Shown here in pieces: positions 17,272 to 28,557 of a stretch of DNA of 64,000 nucleotides. The DNA is taken from the NCBI GenBank assembly GCA_963770505.1, contig CAVYPR010000006.1:1-64000 (forward strand), read 5' to 3'. The DNA comes from CAVYPR01 sp963770505. Lineage in GTDB: Bacteria; Actinomycetota; Acidimicrobiia; Acidimicrobiales; RAAP-2. The notes below the pieces were generated by a model that was not told the DNA's origin, made no database searches, and worked only from the letters and a program-made list of their open reading frames with translations. Numbering within the stretch: the stretch's first letter is position 1; every line of letters starts with the position of its first letter. A program made the position numbers and the translations under genes.

Positions 17272-19905
17272 GTGAGTCGGAGCGACCGAACACCGACCAA
17301 GCGATGTCGCCTGGCACTTGCCGGGGCGCGGGCAGTCGTGACGGTGGTGCTGGCGGGCACGATCGCCTCGGTGGGTCTGGTTGCGATCTCCGACCAAGCC
17401 GGTGCAGCGGTCGGCTACGTGACCGACTCCGCATCGTTGGTCAATCCGTTCGTCGGCACCGCCAGCGATCCAGGGTGGACACCCAATCCCTTTGTGGGAG
17501 CCCAAACCGGCGGCAACACCTTTCCCGGAGCGGACGTGCCCTTCGGGATGGTCCAATGGAGCCCCGACACCCCGACACGGCTGGAGACCGGTGGGTACGA
17601 CTACGAGGAAACTTCGATCATCGGTTACAGCTTGACCCACCTCTCTGGCACCGGTGGCCCGTCGGAAGGCGACGTCCCCATCCTCCCGGTGACAGGAACC
17701 GTGCCGGCGGACCCCGCCAGCGCCACCGAACCCCTGCGGCACGATGACGAATCCGCTTCACCCGGCTACTACAGCCTCGTGGCGGGTGGGGTGAGAACGC
17801 AGCTCACCACCACGACCCGGTCAGGCATGGCCATCTTCACCTTTCCCACCGGTTCACGAAACGGCACGCTCCTCTTCAAGGTGTCGGACAGCGCGAACCC
17901 GGTGACGGCCAACCACTTCCACGTTGTCAGCAGCACCGAGGTCGACGGTTCGGTGACGACCAGCGCCTACAGAATTCACTTCGACATGGTGTTCAACCGG
18001 CCGTTCACCTCCTCAGGGAGTTGGAGCACCAACGGCACGGGCGGGGACGTCACCTTTGACACCGCAACGGACCCTGTGGTGCAGGCCAAGGTCGGCATTT
18101 CCTACGTGAGCACAGCCAACGCGGTGCTCAACCGGCGCGTCGAGGACCCCGGCTGGAAATTCCAGTCGGTCAGGAAGGCCGCCCACCGGGCGTGGAATTC
18201 CCTGCTGAACAAAGTGCAAATTTCCGGTGGCACCAACGCCCAGCAGGCGACCTTCTACACCGCCCTCTACCACTCGTTGCTCCAGCCCAACGTGTTCAAC
18301 GACGTCAACGGTCAGTACATGGGATACAACGGAAAGGTCCAGAAAGTCGATCCGGGCCAGAAGGCCGAATATACGAACTTCTCCGAATGGGATATCTCCC
18401 GCAGCGAGATGCAACTCCTGTCGCTCCTGGTGCCGAACAGGACGAACGACATGATCACGTCCATGCTGAACGACTACACGCAGACCGGTCACCTCCCAAA
18501 GTGGTCGGGGGACGATTCTGAGGGCTACGCGATGGTGGGAGACCCGGCGGACGACGTCATTGCTGACGCGTACATGTTCGGGGCCAGAAAGTTCAACGTC
18601 CATCAGGCGCTCGAGGACATGGTGAGACAAGCTGACGTCCCCAGCGACATACGTCCTGGCCTCGAGTACTACATGCGCGACGGGTATCTCCCGATAAACG
18701 GGAAGTACGGGTGCTGTGATTACAACGCAGCCGTGTCGACGCAGGAGCAATACAACGTCGACGACAACTCCGTGGCCGAGCTGGCCAGCGAGTTGGGAGA
18801 GAACGGGGTCGCCAAGAAATTCGCGACCCGCGCCCAGAATTGGCAGAACGTCTTCAATCCTGGCAGCGGGTTCATGGAACCGAAGCTCCTCAACGGTGCA
18901 TTCGAGCCGGGATTCGGTCCCGAGCCCGGGTTCGGTCCCGACCCGAACAACGGTTTCACCGAGACCGACTCCTTCGTATCGACGACCATGATCCCCTTCG
19001 ACGTCAAGGGCCTCGTCGACGCCGAGGGTGGAGACGCCGCCTGGATCGAGCTCCTCAACGGTTTGACCTCGAGCGTCGTGGCCGACGGTACCAACCAGGT
19101 CCAAATGGGCAACGAGCCGTCGTTCGACGTCCCTTGGGAGTACGACTACGTCGGCGTTCCCTTCAAGACCCAAATGACCGTACGGGAGATCCAGGACCAG
19201 GACTACGCTGACAGCCCCACCGGTCTGGCCGGGAACGACGACCTCGGAGAGATGAGTTCGTGGTACGTGTGGTCCGCGCTCGGCGCGTACCCGGAGAACC
19301 CCGGGTCGTCCGAGGTTGTGCTCGGAAGTCCGCTCTTCAAGCACATCGTCTTCCACCTGGGCGATGGCGGGACCATCACCGAGAACGCCCCAGCCGCTGC
19401 TGACAATGCACCGTACGTGCAGAGCCTGACCGTCAACCAGAAGAGCTGGACGCGGACCTACCTCCCGCCCAGCGTCTTCACCAAGGGCGGGACGCTGGAC
19501 TGGACCCTCGCCACCTCGCCCAGCACCACGTGGGGCGCTTCAGCCAAGGATGCGCCACCGTCGAGTGCCGAGGGTTTGCTCCCCGCGCTCGGGTACGTGT
19601 CCAGCAACAACGGCGAGAGTCTCGTGGACCCTGGATCGAGCGTGAACATCTCGCTGGGCGTCCAGAGCATGTCCGAGGATGCCCAGCACATAACCTGGAG
19701 CGCCACGTCGAAATCCAGCTCCGGCATCGCCGTGGAGCCAGTTGCCGGGACCCTGGCGGTCAAGAGCGAGTCCAAGTCAGCGGAGCCGATCCATCTCCGC
19801 GTCCCGACGACCACGCCGGCAGGGACGTACACGGTGACCTTTGCCCTTCACGCGGCCAATGGCACCGCCCTTCCGGCCGTCGTCACCGAGGTCGAGGTTC
19901 CTTGA
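17272..19905 (+). CDS. Secreted GH92 family alpha-mannosidase
   Basis: 877 residues, GTG start at 17272 behind GGAGGGGCGAC. A signal peptide (AVVTVVLAGTIASVGLVAI, cut near AGAA) is followed by the GH92 beta-sandwich (~45-280: LVNPFVGT, GGNTFPGADVPFGMVQWSPDT, YSLTHLSGTGG) and an (alpha/alpha)6 catalytic barrel (~290-690). Family motifs include FSEWDISRSEMQLL, DDSEGYAMVGDPADDVIADAY and GLAGNDDLGEMSSWYVW. GH92 enzymes are calcium-dependent exo-alpha-mannosidases acting on mannans or N-glycans. The C-terminal ~130 residues look like an added beta-sandwich (LVDPGSSVNISLGVQSM, PAGTYTVTFALHA), probably binding or structural. Full-length, so it should be functional. Confidence 0.92.
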   Translation: MSRSDRTPTKRCRLALAGARAVVTVVLAGTIASVGLVAISDQAGAAVGYVTDSASLVNPFVGTASDPGWTPNPFVGAQTGGNTFPGADVPFGMVQWSPDTPTRLETGGYDYEETSIIGYSLTHLSGTGGPSEGDVPILPVTGTVPADPASATEPLRHDDESASPGYYSLVAGGVRTQLTTTTRSGMAIFTFPTGSRNGTLLFKVSDSANPVTANHFHVVSSTEVDGSVTTSAYRIHFDMVFNRPFTSSGSWSTNGTGGDVTFDTATDPVVQAKVGISYVSTANAVLNRRVEDPGWKFQSVRKAAHRAWNSLLNKVQISGGTNAQQATFYTALYHSLLQPNVFNDVNGQYMGYNGKVQKVDPGQKAEYTNFSEWDISRSEMQLLSLLVPNRTNDMITSMLNDYTQTGHLPKWSGDDSEGYAMVGDPADDVIADAYMFGARKFNVHQALEDMVRQADVPSDIRPGLEYYMRDGYLPINGKYGCCDYNAAVSTQEQYNVDDNSVAELASELGENGVAKKFATRAQNWQNVFNPGSGFMEPKLLNGAFEPGFGPEPGFGPDPNNGFTETDSFVSTTMIPFDVKGLVDAEGGDAAWIELLNGLTSSVVADGTNQVQMGNEPSFDVPWEYDYVGVPFKTQMTVREIQDQDYADSPTGLAGNDDLGEMSSWYVWSALGAYPENPGSSEVVLGSPLFKHIVFHLGDGGTITENAPAAADNAPYVQSLTVNQKSWTRTYLPPSVFTKGGTLDWTLATSPSTTWGASAKDAPPSSAEGLLPALGYVSSNNGESLVDPGSSVNISLGVQSMSEDAQHITWSATSKSSSGIAVEPVAGTLAVKSESKSAEPIHLRVPTTTPAGTYTVTFALHAANGTALPAVVTEVEVP

Positions 19906-20118
19906 GCCGCCAGCATCCCGTACACCCCGAGCACGCAGATGCCCGGCCCCCCGGTGGAGGAATTCACGTCTGCCACTCGGGCAGAACCCGGGAACATCTC
20001 CATTGACTGGTATCGGAGCCCGCAGGATCCCAACCTCTGACTACCCGTAGAGGCGTTCCGCGACTCGGAGTCCCACTACCTCCACTCGTTGTCAGAACTA
20101 CAACGTTTTCCCTGGGGT

Positions 20119-20928
20119 TCACTTCTCTTCCCGGATGATGCGAGTAAAGGGAAGTGGCTCCCCGGTTTCGAGCAGCGTCTTGAGACTTGACAGAAGGACG
20201 GGCCAGCCGTTGCTCACCATCGTCGCCGCGGTGCTCCCAGGCTCGAAGTCGTCGTGGATCACGGTCAGCTTGACGAGTTCTCCGGCCTCCTCGATGTCGA
20301 ACGTGACGCGTGACCGGTGCTCGCTGGAGAGCTTGGCGAACAACTCGTCTCCGAACTGGAGACGCTCGTTGAGTTCCGGCGTGAAGGTGTGCCACGTATA
20401 GGTAAGCCTCCTGTAGGGATCAGCTTCAAGGACGACCTGTTCCGGGTCGGCGATGACCACCCCGTGGTTGTTCCACGTCATCGTTGATCCCACCTTCCAG
20501 TCCGTATCGAAGGTGGCCTGCCACCAGCGGCCGGTGAACGACGGTTCGGTGAGGGCCCGCCACAGGCTTTCCGGCGTGGTCTTGATGTACGTCGTGTACA
20601 CGAACTCTGGCTTCTCCATGGGTGCCTCCTGTAGTGCTTGCTTGAGGTCCGCCAGCGCCTGGACCCGTGCTCGGTCGTAGCGATGAATCCAACGCTCGGC
20701 GATCTCGTTGATCGGTTCCGCATTCAAGTAGTGGAGCTTCTCGCGACCCCTGCGGAGGGTGGTCACGAGGTTGGCCGCCTCCAGAATGTCCAGGTGTTTG
20801 CTGACCGACTGGCGGACCATGTCCAGGCCCTCGGAAAGCTCCCGGAGGCTCTGCCCATTGCGGGCATTCAGACGATCCAGCAGCAGACGACGATTTGGGT
20901 CAGCCAGAGCCTTGAAGACGTCCACCAC
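20119..20928 (-). CDS. ArsR-type HTH fused to an SRPBCC (AHSA1) domain
   Basis: 269 residues. Residues 1-90 form an ArsR winged helix (VFKALADPNRRLLLDRLN, LRELSEGLDMVRQSVSKHLDILEAANLV, wing RRGREKLHYLN). A linker helix (WIHRYDRARVQALADLKQ) leads to an AHSA1/START-like domain (~105-269: TYIKTTPESLWRALTEPSFTGRWW, WHTFTPELNERL, VSNGWPVLLSSLKTLLETG). Such fusions probably sense a hydrophobic ligand and regulate their own operon. The next gene upstream encodes a second, stand-alone SRPBCC protein on the same strand with 20 bp between them, so the pair forms an operon read from ~21390. Confidence 0.88.
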   Translation of the reverse strand: MVDVFKALADPNRRLLLDRLNARNGQSLRELSEGLDMVRQSVSKHLDILEAANLVTTLRRGREKLHYLNAEPINEIAERWIHRYDRARVQALADLKQALQEAPMEKPEFVYTTYIKTTPESLWRALTEPSFTGRWWQATFDTDWKVGSTMTWNNHGVVIADPEQVVLEADPYRRLTYTWHTFTPELNERLQFGDELFAKLSSEHRSRVTFDIEEAGELVKLTVIHDDFEPGSTAATMVSNGWPVLLSSLKTLLETGEPLPFTRIIREEK

Positions 20929-20948
20929 GATTGGCTTGTCCCCCGGCT

Positions 20949-21386
20949 TCAGAACTTGAGGTCCTCGGGAGAAGGGGTTCCCTTACCGGTTTCGACGAGG
21001 CTCTTGAGGCTGAGAAGGAAGTAGGCCCACCGCGCGCTGCAATGGGCCATGAAGTCGCTTTGGTCCCGCCAGTCTGCGTGGGTGAACAGCACCACGGTCT
21101 CATTGTCGTTCGGGGTGAGCTCGAAGTTGAGCTTGGTGCCGACCCACTCGTCAGCTCCCCCGATACAGTCCCAACTCACCTGCCCTTCGGGATCCAACCG
21201 AGTGACTTCCATGACGGCTGCGGGCTCTGGTTGGCCGAAGTAGAACTCGAGGGCGGATCCTTCCTTCGAATCGCCACGGACACCGTCTCGGGTCCACCAG
21301 TTGGAAAGGCCGTCCCTTGTGGCGATCGCCGAGTACACCCGGTCGAGCGGGGCTGACATGACCACGCGATGTCTGATGTCCGGCAT
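20949..21386 (-). CDS. SRPBCC (AHSA1-like) domain protein
   Basis: 145 residues forming a single Bet v1-like ligand-binding fold: RHRVVMSAPLDRVYSAIATRDGLSNWW, FYFGQPEPAAVMEV, VLFTHADWRDQSDFMAHCSARWAYFLLSLKSLVETGKG. No catalytic motif is visible. First gene of a two-gene operon with the ArsR-SRPBCC fusion downstream; upstream lie direct repeats suitable as an ArsR operator. Confidence 0.87.
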   Translation of the reverse strand: MPDIRHRVVMSAPLDRVYSAIATRDGLSNWWTRDGVRGDSKEGSALEFYFGQPEPAAVMEVTRLDPEGQVSWDCIGGADEWVGTKLNFELTPNDNETVVLFTHADWRDQSDFMAHCSARWAYFLLSLKSLVETGKGTPSPEDLKF

Positions 21387-21406
21387 TTCGTGCTCCTCTG
21401 ATAGGC

Positions 21407-21447
21407 ACCTAAATGGTTACCTAATAGATAAGCAGCTACATGGCTGC
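21407..21447. promoter_or_regulatory. Direct-repeat and inverted-repeat elements before the ArsR/SRPBCC operon
   Basis: ACCTAA occurs at 21407-21412 and 21419-21424 (TTAGGT twice on the operon strand, period 12 bp), close to the start codon at 21386. Further upstream GCAGC (21432-21436) and GCTGC (21443-21447) form an inverted repeat. Inference: the operator of the ArsR-type regulator at 20119-20928. Confidence 0.45.
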
Positions 21448-21586
21448 ATGTCAACCGCTTCCTTGGGATCTTCCGCCGCGGCCCGCAAGGGCTCAGCCTG
21501 CCAAGAAGCAGCCAATCGCCAAGAGCAAGGCGGTTCTCGCCGGGGGTTCGGCGAACAAGGACGTTCGATGCGCCCAGGACCGGAAA

Positions 21587-23817
<2,231 letters not shown>

Positions 23818-23821
<4 letters not shown>

Positions 23822-24341
23822 AGCCCTTCTTCTCCTCGGGGTCGATCTGACGGTTCCTCTGGGTGGTGCCGGTGCGTTGAGACGACCGGCGTCGCCGCCA
23901 CCTTGCTGGTTGCCATGACTCCCTCCGACCGCCAAAAGGGGCCGGCGTCCCTGTGGTTGACCTCCGCCTCGTCGATCAGGCAGCCGGGGTCGGCCGCCGT
24001 CACGACGCATGGTTGGTACCCCACCGCGCGAGGCAGGTCCACGCTGACGCCGCGCTTGCGGCAGAAGAGGTGGCGGTGATGGCTGTCGACAGGATCCTCG
24101 TTCTGGGCCGGCGAGCGCCCCGCCAGATTGCGCCGGAGAATGCCCCTGTCGGCAAGGATCCCGAGCGAGTCATGGACCGACGGGCACCAGACGGCGCCCG
24201 TTTCCCTCCTGACGAAGTTCCCGATCTCGTCGGTCGGAGCGTGCGGCACGGCCGACGCAGTCTCCAGAACTGCCGCACGCGGCGCGGGCGGTTGCCCGCG
24301 GTGCTGGCGGATCAGGCCCGCCGGTTCGATCGGTCGTTCAT
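23818..24341 (-). pseudogene. furA: Degraded Fur-family regulator upstream of katG
   Basis: The frame ending in the ATGA overlap with katG reads as a Fur protein: PRAAVLETASAVPHAPTDEI, SVHDSLGILADRGILRR (recognition helix region), DSHHRHLFCRKRGVSVDL, AVGYQPCVVTAADPGCLIDEAEV. It has no ATG in that frame. An ATG at 24341 begins a suitable N-terminus (NDRSNRRA) but hits a stop, and one base of shift near 24315 would join it to GLIRQHRG. A GTG at 24249 would make a 143-residue protein lacking the first helices. The second metal-binding cysteine is also lost (CRKRG where CxxCG is usual), and the C-terminus has an atypical ~35-residue tail. FurA normally represses katG, so control here may be relaxed. 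Confidence 0.7.
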
Positions 24342-24703
24342 CGGGTACGTGTCGACTCTATGTCTGATTCCGGCTCTTGCTAACAGTCGGAAGCAACTGG
24401 GCGCCACGGACGTCGGGCCAGCAGTGCCATTGCCGACCTTCGGCCGAACCGGCCGGCATTCGAACGCCGCGCCGGCCCGGTCGGTGGATCCGCATTTCCC
24501 CTACCACATGCCGTGGGTGGTCGGCCCCGAGGTGAGCCGGAGGGTCCGCCCGCCCTCTCGCGGACCGGCCACCCTTGCAAGGCAGCCAGGAAGGAGGTGA
24601 CCTCCCAAAGGGGCCGGCCCACATCGGATCCGAGGAAACGCAAGGCACGCAAAAACCTTGCTCGGGCGCCCGGCATGCTCAGGTGGAGAGGCCGCGTGAT
24701 CTC
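24342..24703. other. Intergenic region between the Fur remnant and the MFS exporter
   Basis: 362 bp upstream of the fur-katG unit and downstream of the exporter, both on the minus strand. It should contain the fur-katG promoter. I see no convincing gene or repeat. Confidence 0.4.
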
Positions 24704-26206
24704 CTACTCGGCTGCCAACACCACTTCGAAGTTGGGGTCGGTCGACACGTCGTGGCGCGTGGCCCGGATAAGGACTCCCGCAACGATGGCCGCGAACGCC
24801 AGCAGAACCGCGCTCACGGTGAACGCCGTCGTATACCCGTGCACCGCCGCGGATCGGATCGCGTCTGCGGATCCGAGGTGGCCGGCGAGGTATCCGGTCG
24901 CGGCGGTGGCGGCCACCGTGTTCAGCAATGCGATCCCGAGCGATCCGCCGACTTGCTGGGTGGTGTTGACCAGCGCACTGGCGACACCAGCGTCCCGCGG
25001 ATCAATCCCGATGAGGGCGGTGCTGTTCATCGGTACGAACGTCATACCCATGCCGAGGCTCACGATGAGCTCGGCAGGCAACACGTGGACCAGGTAGCTG
25101 CTGTCCACGCCGAGACGGGTGAACCAAACCAGTCCCAGACACCCGAGGATGAGACCAGTGACCATGAGGACACGAGGGCCAACGTTCGGTAGCAGACGAC
25201 TGGCCAGGGTGGCTCCGACGACGATCCCAGCGGAGAACGGGAGGAAGGCGAAGCCCGTCTTGAGCGCCGAGTAGCCGAGCGTGGACTGGAAGAAGTAGGT
25301 GAGAAAGAGGAAGGTTCCGAGCATGGCCGAACCCACCAGGAGTGACGCCAGATACGCCCCACCCCGGTTTCGGTCCAAGACCACCCGCAGCGGCAACAAC
25401 GGGTGGGGGGAACCCAGCTCGATGGCGACGAAGGCGACGAGTGCCAAGAAGGCCCCAGTGAGCAGGCCTACGGTCAACGGCGCTCCCCATCCGTGGGTTT
25501 GCGCCGTGGTGAATCCGAGCACGAGCAGAAACAGCCCACCGGTCACCGACACCGCCCCGGGAACGTCATAACCCGACCGCTTCGACACCCCCCGGCTCTC
25601 GCGCACCACGCGGGTCGCGGCAAAGGCGGCCCCGAGGGCGATGGGAACGTTGATGAGCAGGGTCCAGCGCCACGATGCGAATTGGGTCAAAAAGCCCCCG
25701 AGGATGAGACCGATGGCTGCTCCACCGCCGGCAATGCCGCCATAGACGCCGAAGGCGCGAGCACGTTCGTGGGCCTCGGTGAACGTCACCGTGAGCAGGG
25801 ACAGCGCAGCGGGCGCCATCAGGGCGGCAAAAGCACCTTGGACGGCCCGGGCCCCGAAGAGCATGGCCGAGTCCTGGGCCAAGCCTCCAAGCGCCGATGC
25901 GATGGCGAAGCCGATGAGGCCGACGATGAACATTCGTCGTCGCCCGAGATAGTCGGCGATCCTCCCGCCGAGGAGCAGGAGGCTCCCGAAGGCCAAGGTG
26001 TAGGCGGTCATGACCCACTGGCGATTGGCCACGGAGATGTGCAGGGCCCGCTGCGCCGACGGCAAAGCCACGATCACCACTGAGGCGTCGAGCACGACCA
26101 TGAGCTGGGCCAGCGCGATCACGGCCAGAGCCCAGAACCGCTTCGGGTCGGGCTCGGTTGAGCCGGGTTCGTTCCGGTGGTTCTCTGTGATCTGCGTCGT
26201 GGCCAT
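24704..26206 (-). CDS. DHA2-family (EmrB/QacA) multidrug MFS exporter
   Basis: 500 residues, about 14 hydrophobic helices. Diagnostic motifs are LDASVVIVALPSAQRAL in TM1 (motif D1 of drug:H+ antiporters), GGRIADYLGRRRMF (MFS motif A), ARAVQGAFAALMAPAALSLL and GVYGGIAGGGAAIGLILGG (motif C of exporters). It pumps drugs or toxic metabolites out using the proton gradient; the substrate is unknown. It diverges from the TetR gene at 26368, and two TetR-type palindromes lie between them. It is an intact relative of the ruined exporter at 86-1634, so one copy may have made the other dispensable. Confidence 0.93.
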   Translation of the reverse strand: MATTQITENHRNEPGSTEPDPKRFWALAVIALAQLMVVLDASVVIVALPSAQRALHISVANRQWVMTAYTLAFGSLLLLGGRIADYLGRRRMFIVGLIGFAIASALGGLAQDSAMLFGARAVQGAFAALMAPAALSLLTVTFTEAHERARAFGVYGGIAGGGAAIGLILGGFLTQFASWRWTLLINVPIALGAAFAATRVVRESRGVSKRSGYDVPGAVSVTGGLFLLVLGFTTAQTHGWGAPLTVGLLTGAFLALVAFVAIELGSPHPLLPLRVVLDRNRGGAYLASLLVGSAMLGTFLFLTYFFQSTLGYSALKTGFAFLPFSAGIVVGATLASRLLPNVGPRVLMVTGLILGCLGLVWFTRLGVDSSYLVHVLPAELIVSLGMGMTFVPMNSTALIGIDPRDAGVASALVNTTQQVGGSLGIALLNTVAATAATGYLAGHLGSADAIRSAAVHGYTTAFTVSAVLLAFAAIVAGVLIRATRHDVSTDPNFEVVLAAE

Positions 26207-26289
26207 GGCTACCTCCAGGATCGTTACCGGCGTTCTGACCAGGGAGGGGGCAACGGGCCCTGGTCAATCGCCGGGGGCGGGGATACAAT

Positions 26290-26336
26290 CGGAACGATGA
26301 TTCCGCTTACTGCACTATACGGAACGCTCGTTCCGT
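26290..26336. promoter_or_regulatory. TetR-type operators between exporter and TetR gene
   Basis: ACGGAACGctCGTTCCGT (26319-26336) has perfect 8-base arms around two bases. CGGAACGATGATTCCG (26290-26305) is a second, imperfect copy with CGGAA/TTCCG arms. Centres are 30 bp apart. The region is locally AT-rich (ACTATAC, a possible -10). They fit dual repression of the exporter and the TetR gene. Confidence 0.75.
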
Positions 26337-26367
26337 TTGTCAAGGGTGAGCTCAGGGTCCGCCGGCC

Positions 26368-26985
26368 ATGACCCCCGCACCAGGGCACGCGGGCGACACC
26401 GCCACCGCCGAGCCCGTCGATTCCGAACCGCGGCCGTTGCGAGCCGATGCGGTCAAGAACCGCCTGCGAATCCTCGAAGCCGCCGAAGAGGTCTTTGCCG
26501 CCGAAGGCGTCACCGCCTCGGTCGACGCCGTGGCCGAGCGCGCCGGTGTCGGTGTCGGGACCCTGTACCGGAATTTTCCCACCAAAGAGGCGCTCTTCGA
26601 GGCCATTGTCGTGATGCGTATTGACGAGCTCTCTCAGGCCATCGAGAGTGTGGCTGAGGCCGAGGATCCGGGTAAGGCCTTCTTCGATTTTCTTCGGCTT
26701 CTGGCCGGACGTGCCGCATTGAAGCGAGATCTCTTCGCTGCCTTGGCGACGGCCGGCATCGATATCAAGTCCCAGTGTGCGGAGACGTACGACCGAATGC
26801 GCCAAGCGATCGAGCGGCTCCTCGAACGTGCGCAGAGAGCAGGCGCCGTGCGCACGGACATCGACGGCACAGAGGCCATCGGCCTCGTCGTCGGCACGTG
26901 TCTGGCCGCTGAACAGTCACCGGGTTTTGCCGGATCGCCAGAGCGGATGCTTGAGGTCGTGTTCGACGGCATGCGCCCGAAATAA
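26368..26985 (+). CDS. TetR family transcriptional regulator
   Basis: 205 residues. The N-terminal helix-turn-helix is typical: NRLRILEAAEEVFAAEGVTASVDAVAERAGVGVGTLYRNFPTKEALFEAIV (shown here only as a region, ~25-75; key elements VGVGTLYRNFPTKEAL). The C-terminal ligand-binding region is helical (FFDFLRLLAGRAALKRDLFAAL, AIERLLERAQRAGAVRTDI, GLVVGTCLAAEQ). It probably represses the divergent exporter and itself through the palindromes at 26290-26336, released by the exported drug. Confidence 0.93.
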   Translation: MTPAPGHAGDTATAEPVDSEPRPLRADAVKNRLRILEAAEEVFAAEGVTASVDAVAERAGVGVGTLYRNFPTKEALFEAIVVMRIDELSQAIESVAEAEDPGKAFFDFLRLLAGRAALKRDLFAALATAGIDIKSQCAETYDRMRQAIERLLERAQRAGAVRTDIDGTEAIGLVVGTCLAAEQSPGFAGSPERMLEVVFDGMRPK

Positions 26986-27305
26986 ACGGATTGCCCGATG
27001 TCCACCCGCCGATCTACGCGTCGGCACCCTAACCAGTCCCCTTCGAACTGCGCCACCGCTGTCCGCCGAGCACGGCTGTGAGAAGCGTAGGGGCCCGTAG
27101 GGCACTGGTGGTCGGCGGTCCCCGTCCCGCCTCGACGCCGCTTGCCGAGGCTGGGCGCACCGGGGCCGGCCTCGTCTGCCTCTCCCCCGGCACCGCGATC
27201 TCTCGGGGATGATCGCGACCAAGGACAGCCGTTGCGCAGGCTGGATCCGACAGGCCTGGGCCTGAGTAGGGTCGTGCACCTGACCTTCCACCTGGAACCC
27301 CTCTC
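26986..27305. other. Intergenic region after the TetR gene
   Basis: 320 bp between two plus-strand genes. Long minus-strand frames here lack protein-like composition. No clear terminator or promoter motif stands out. Confidence 0.35.
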
Positions 27306-28490
27306 ATGAGAGCCGTTCGCTACGACTGGGCCGACGCCAGCTTCCCCGCCTCGTTGGTGGAGGTGGGCGAACCGGCGCTCCCCAGCGGCGAATGGGCACG
27401 GGTCGCCGTCGGCGTCGGCGGGATCTGTGGCAGCGACCTCCATCTCTTCGCTCCGGCATCAGATGGCTCACCCACTCTGCGGGGAATCGCCGAGTTCCCC
27501 TTCGAGCTGGGCCACGAGATCGCCGGGACCATTATCGAGGTCGGCGGTGACTCCCCCTTCGAGGTCGGGACCCGGGTTGCCGTCGACCCGATCATCCCCT
27601 GCCTGCCCCGGGACATCGACCCACCTTGCGCAAACTGCGCCAAGGGATGGGCGTCGAGCTGTCTCAACTTCGACAGTCACGTGATGACCGGTGGGCGGGC
27701 GCTCGGGTACACGCGGGGGCTCGGGGCAGGATGGGCCGAGCAGGTGCTGGGGCATCGATCGATGCTGCATCCCATCCCCGAGGGAGTGTCGGAGCCGGCA
27801 GCCAGCTTGCATGAGCCGATCTCGATCGCCATGCATGGCCTCGCCCATCATCCGCCGGAAGAGGGAGCCCCAATCCTTATCGTCGGGGGCGGCATCATCG
27901 GCCTTTCTGCCCTGTTGGCTGTGCGGGCTTACTTCCCGGACAACCCGGCGACGGTTCTGCTGCGCTACCCCCACCAGGCGGAGGCCGCTCGCGCATGTGG
28001 GGCGACCGAGGTCGTGATGGGATCAGGCGCTGCGACTTTCGAGGAGCTGGCTGCCCTGACCGGGGGGCGGGCGGTCGGGGACGGTGACGACCGGATGCTG
28101 ATGGGAGGATTTGCCTACGTCATCGAGTGTGCCGGGGGACACAGCGCCATGACGGACGCATTGCGGGCCGCCGATCATCGGGGAACCGTGCTCACCCTGG
28201 GTGCGACCGGAATCGGCAAGATCGACATGACCCCCATCTGGTACAAGCAACTCGTGGTGGTGGGGTCGGTCGATCACGGGTCGAACCCGTCGTCGGTCAT
28301 CGGACGGGCGCCCGAGGGTCTCGACCATTCAATCGACGCCGCCCTCGAGGTGCTGGCACGGCACGCATTCCCGCCGGATGTGCTTATCACCCACGAGTTC
28401 CCCCTCGAGGGCTTCCGAGAGGCTGTCCAAGCCGGGCTCGACAAGAGCGCAAGCCAGGCGATGAAGGTGGTATTCCGACCGAACGGTTGA
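27306..28490 (+). CDS. Zinc-dependent alcohol dehydrogenase family protein
   Basis: 394 residues. The catalytic zinc-site segment GGICGSDLHLF (Cys), FELGHEIAGTIIEVG (His-Glu) and a structural zinc loop with four cysteines (PCLPRDIDPPCANCAKGWASSC) mark a medium-chain dehydrogenase. The Rossmann fold begins at ILIVGGGIIGLSALLAVRA (~200). It should oxidise an alcohol or polyol with NAD(P)+; the substrate is unclear. It faces a second, different zinc dehydrogenase at 28558-29832 across a 67-bp gap (convergent), so they may serve related substrates but not as one transcript. Confidence 0.9.
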   Translation: MRAVRYDWADASFPASLVEVGEPALPSGEWARVAVGVGGICGSDLHLFAPASDGSPTLRGIAEFPFELGHEIAGTIIEVGGDSPFEVGTRVAVDPIIPCLPRDIDPPCANCAKGWASSCLNFDSHVMTGGRALGYTRGLGAGWAEQVLGHRSMLHPIPEGVSEPAASLHEPISIAMHGLAHHPPEEGAPILIVGGGIIGLSALLAVRAYFPDNPATVLLRYPHQAEAARACGATEVVMGSGAATFEELAALTGGRAVGDGDDRMLMGGFAYVIECAGGHSAMTDALRAADHRGTVLTLGATGIGKIDMTPIWYKQLVVVGSVDHGSNPSSVIGRAPEGLDHSIDAALEVLARHAFPPDVLITHEFPLEGFREAVQAGLDKSASQAMKVVFRPNG

Positions 28491-28557
28491 AGCGAAGGCA
28501 GTGCGGGGGATGGACGTTGCGTCAGGTGCCCGAGTCCTGGACCGCAGCCCTGAGGGC

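Noticed and set aside
26634..27443. 269-codon minus-strand frame across the end of the TetR gene
   Set aside because: Opposes a clear TetR gene and lacks protein-like composition.
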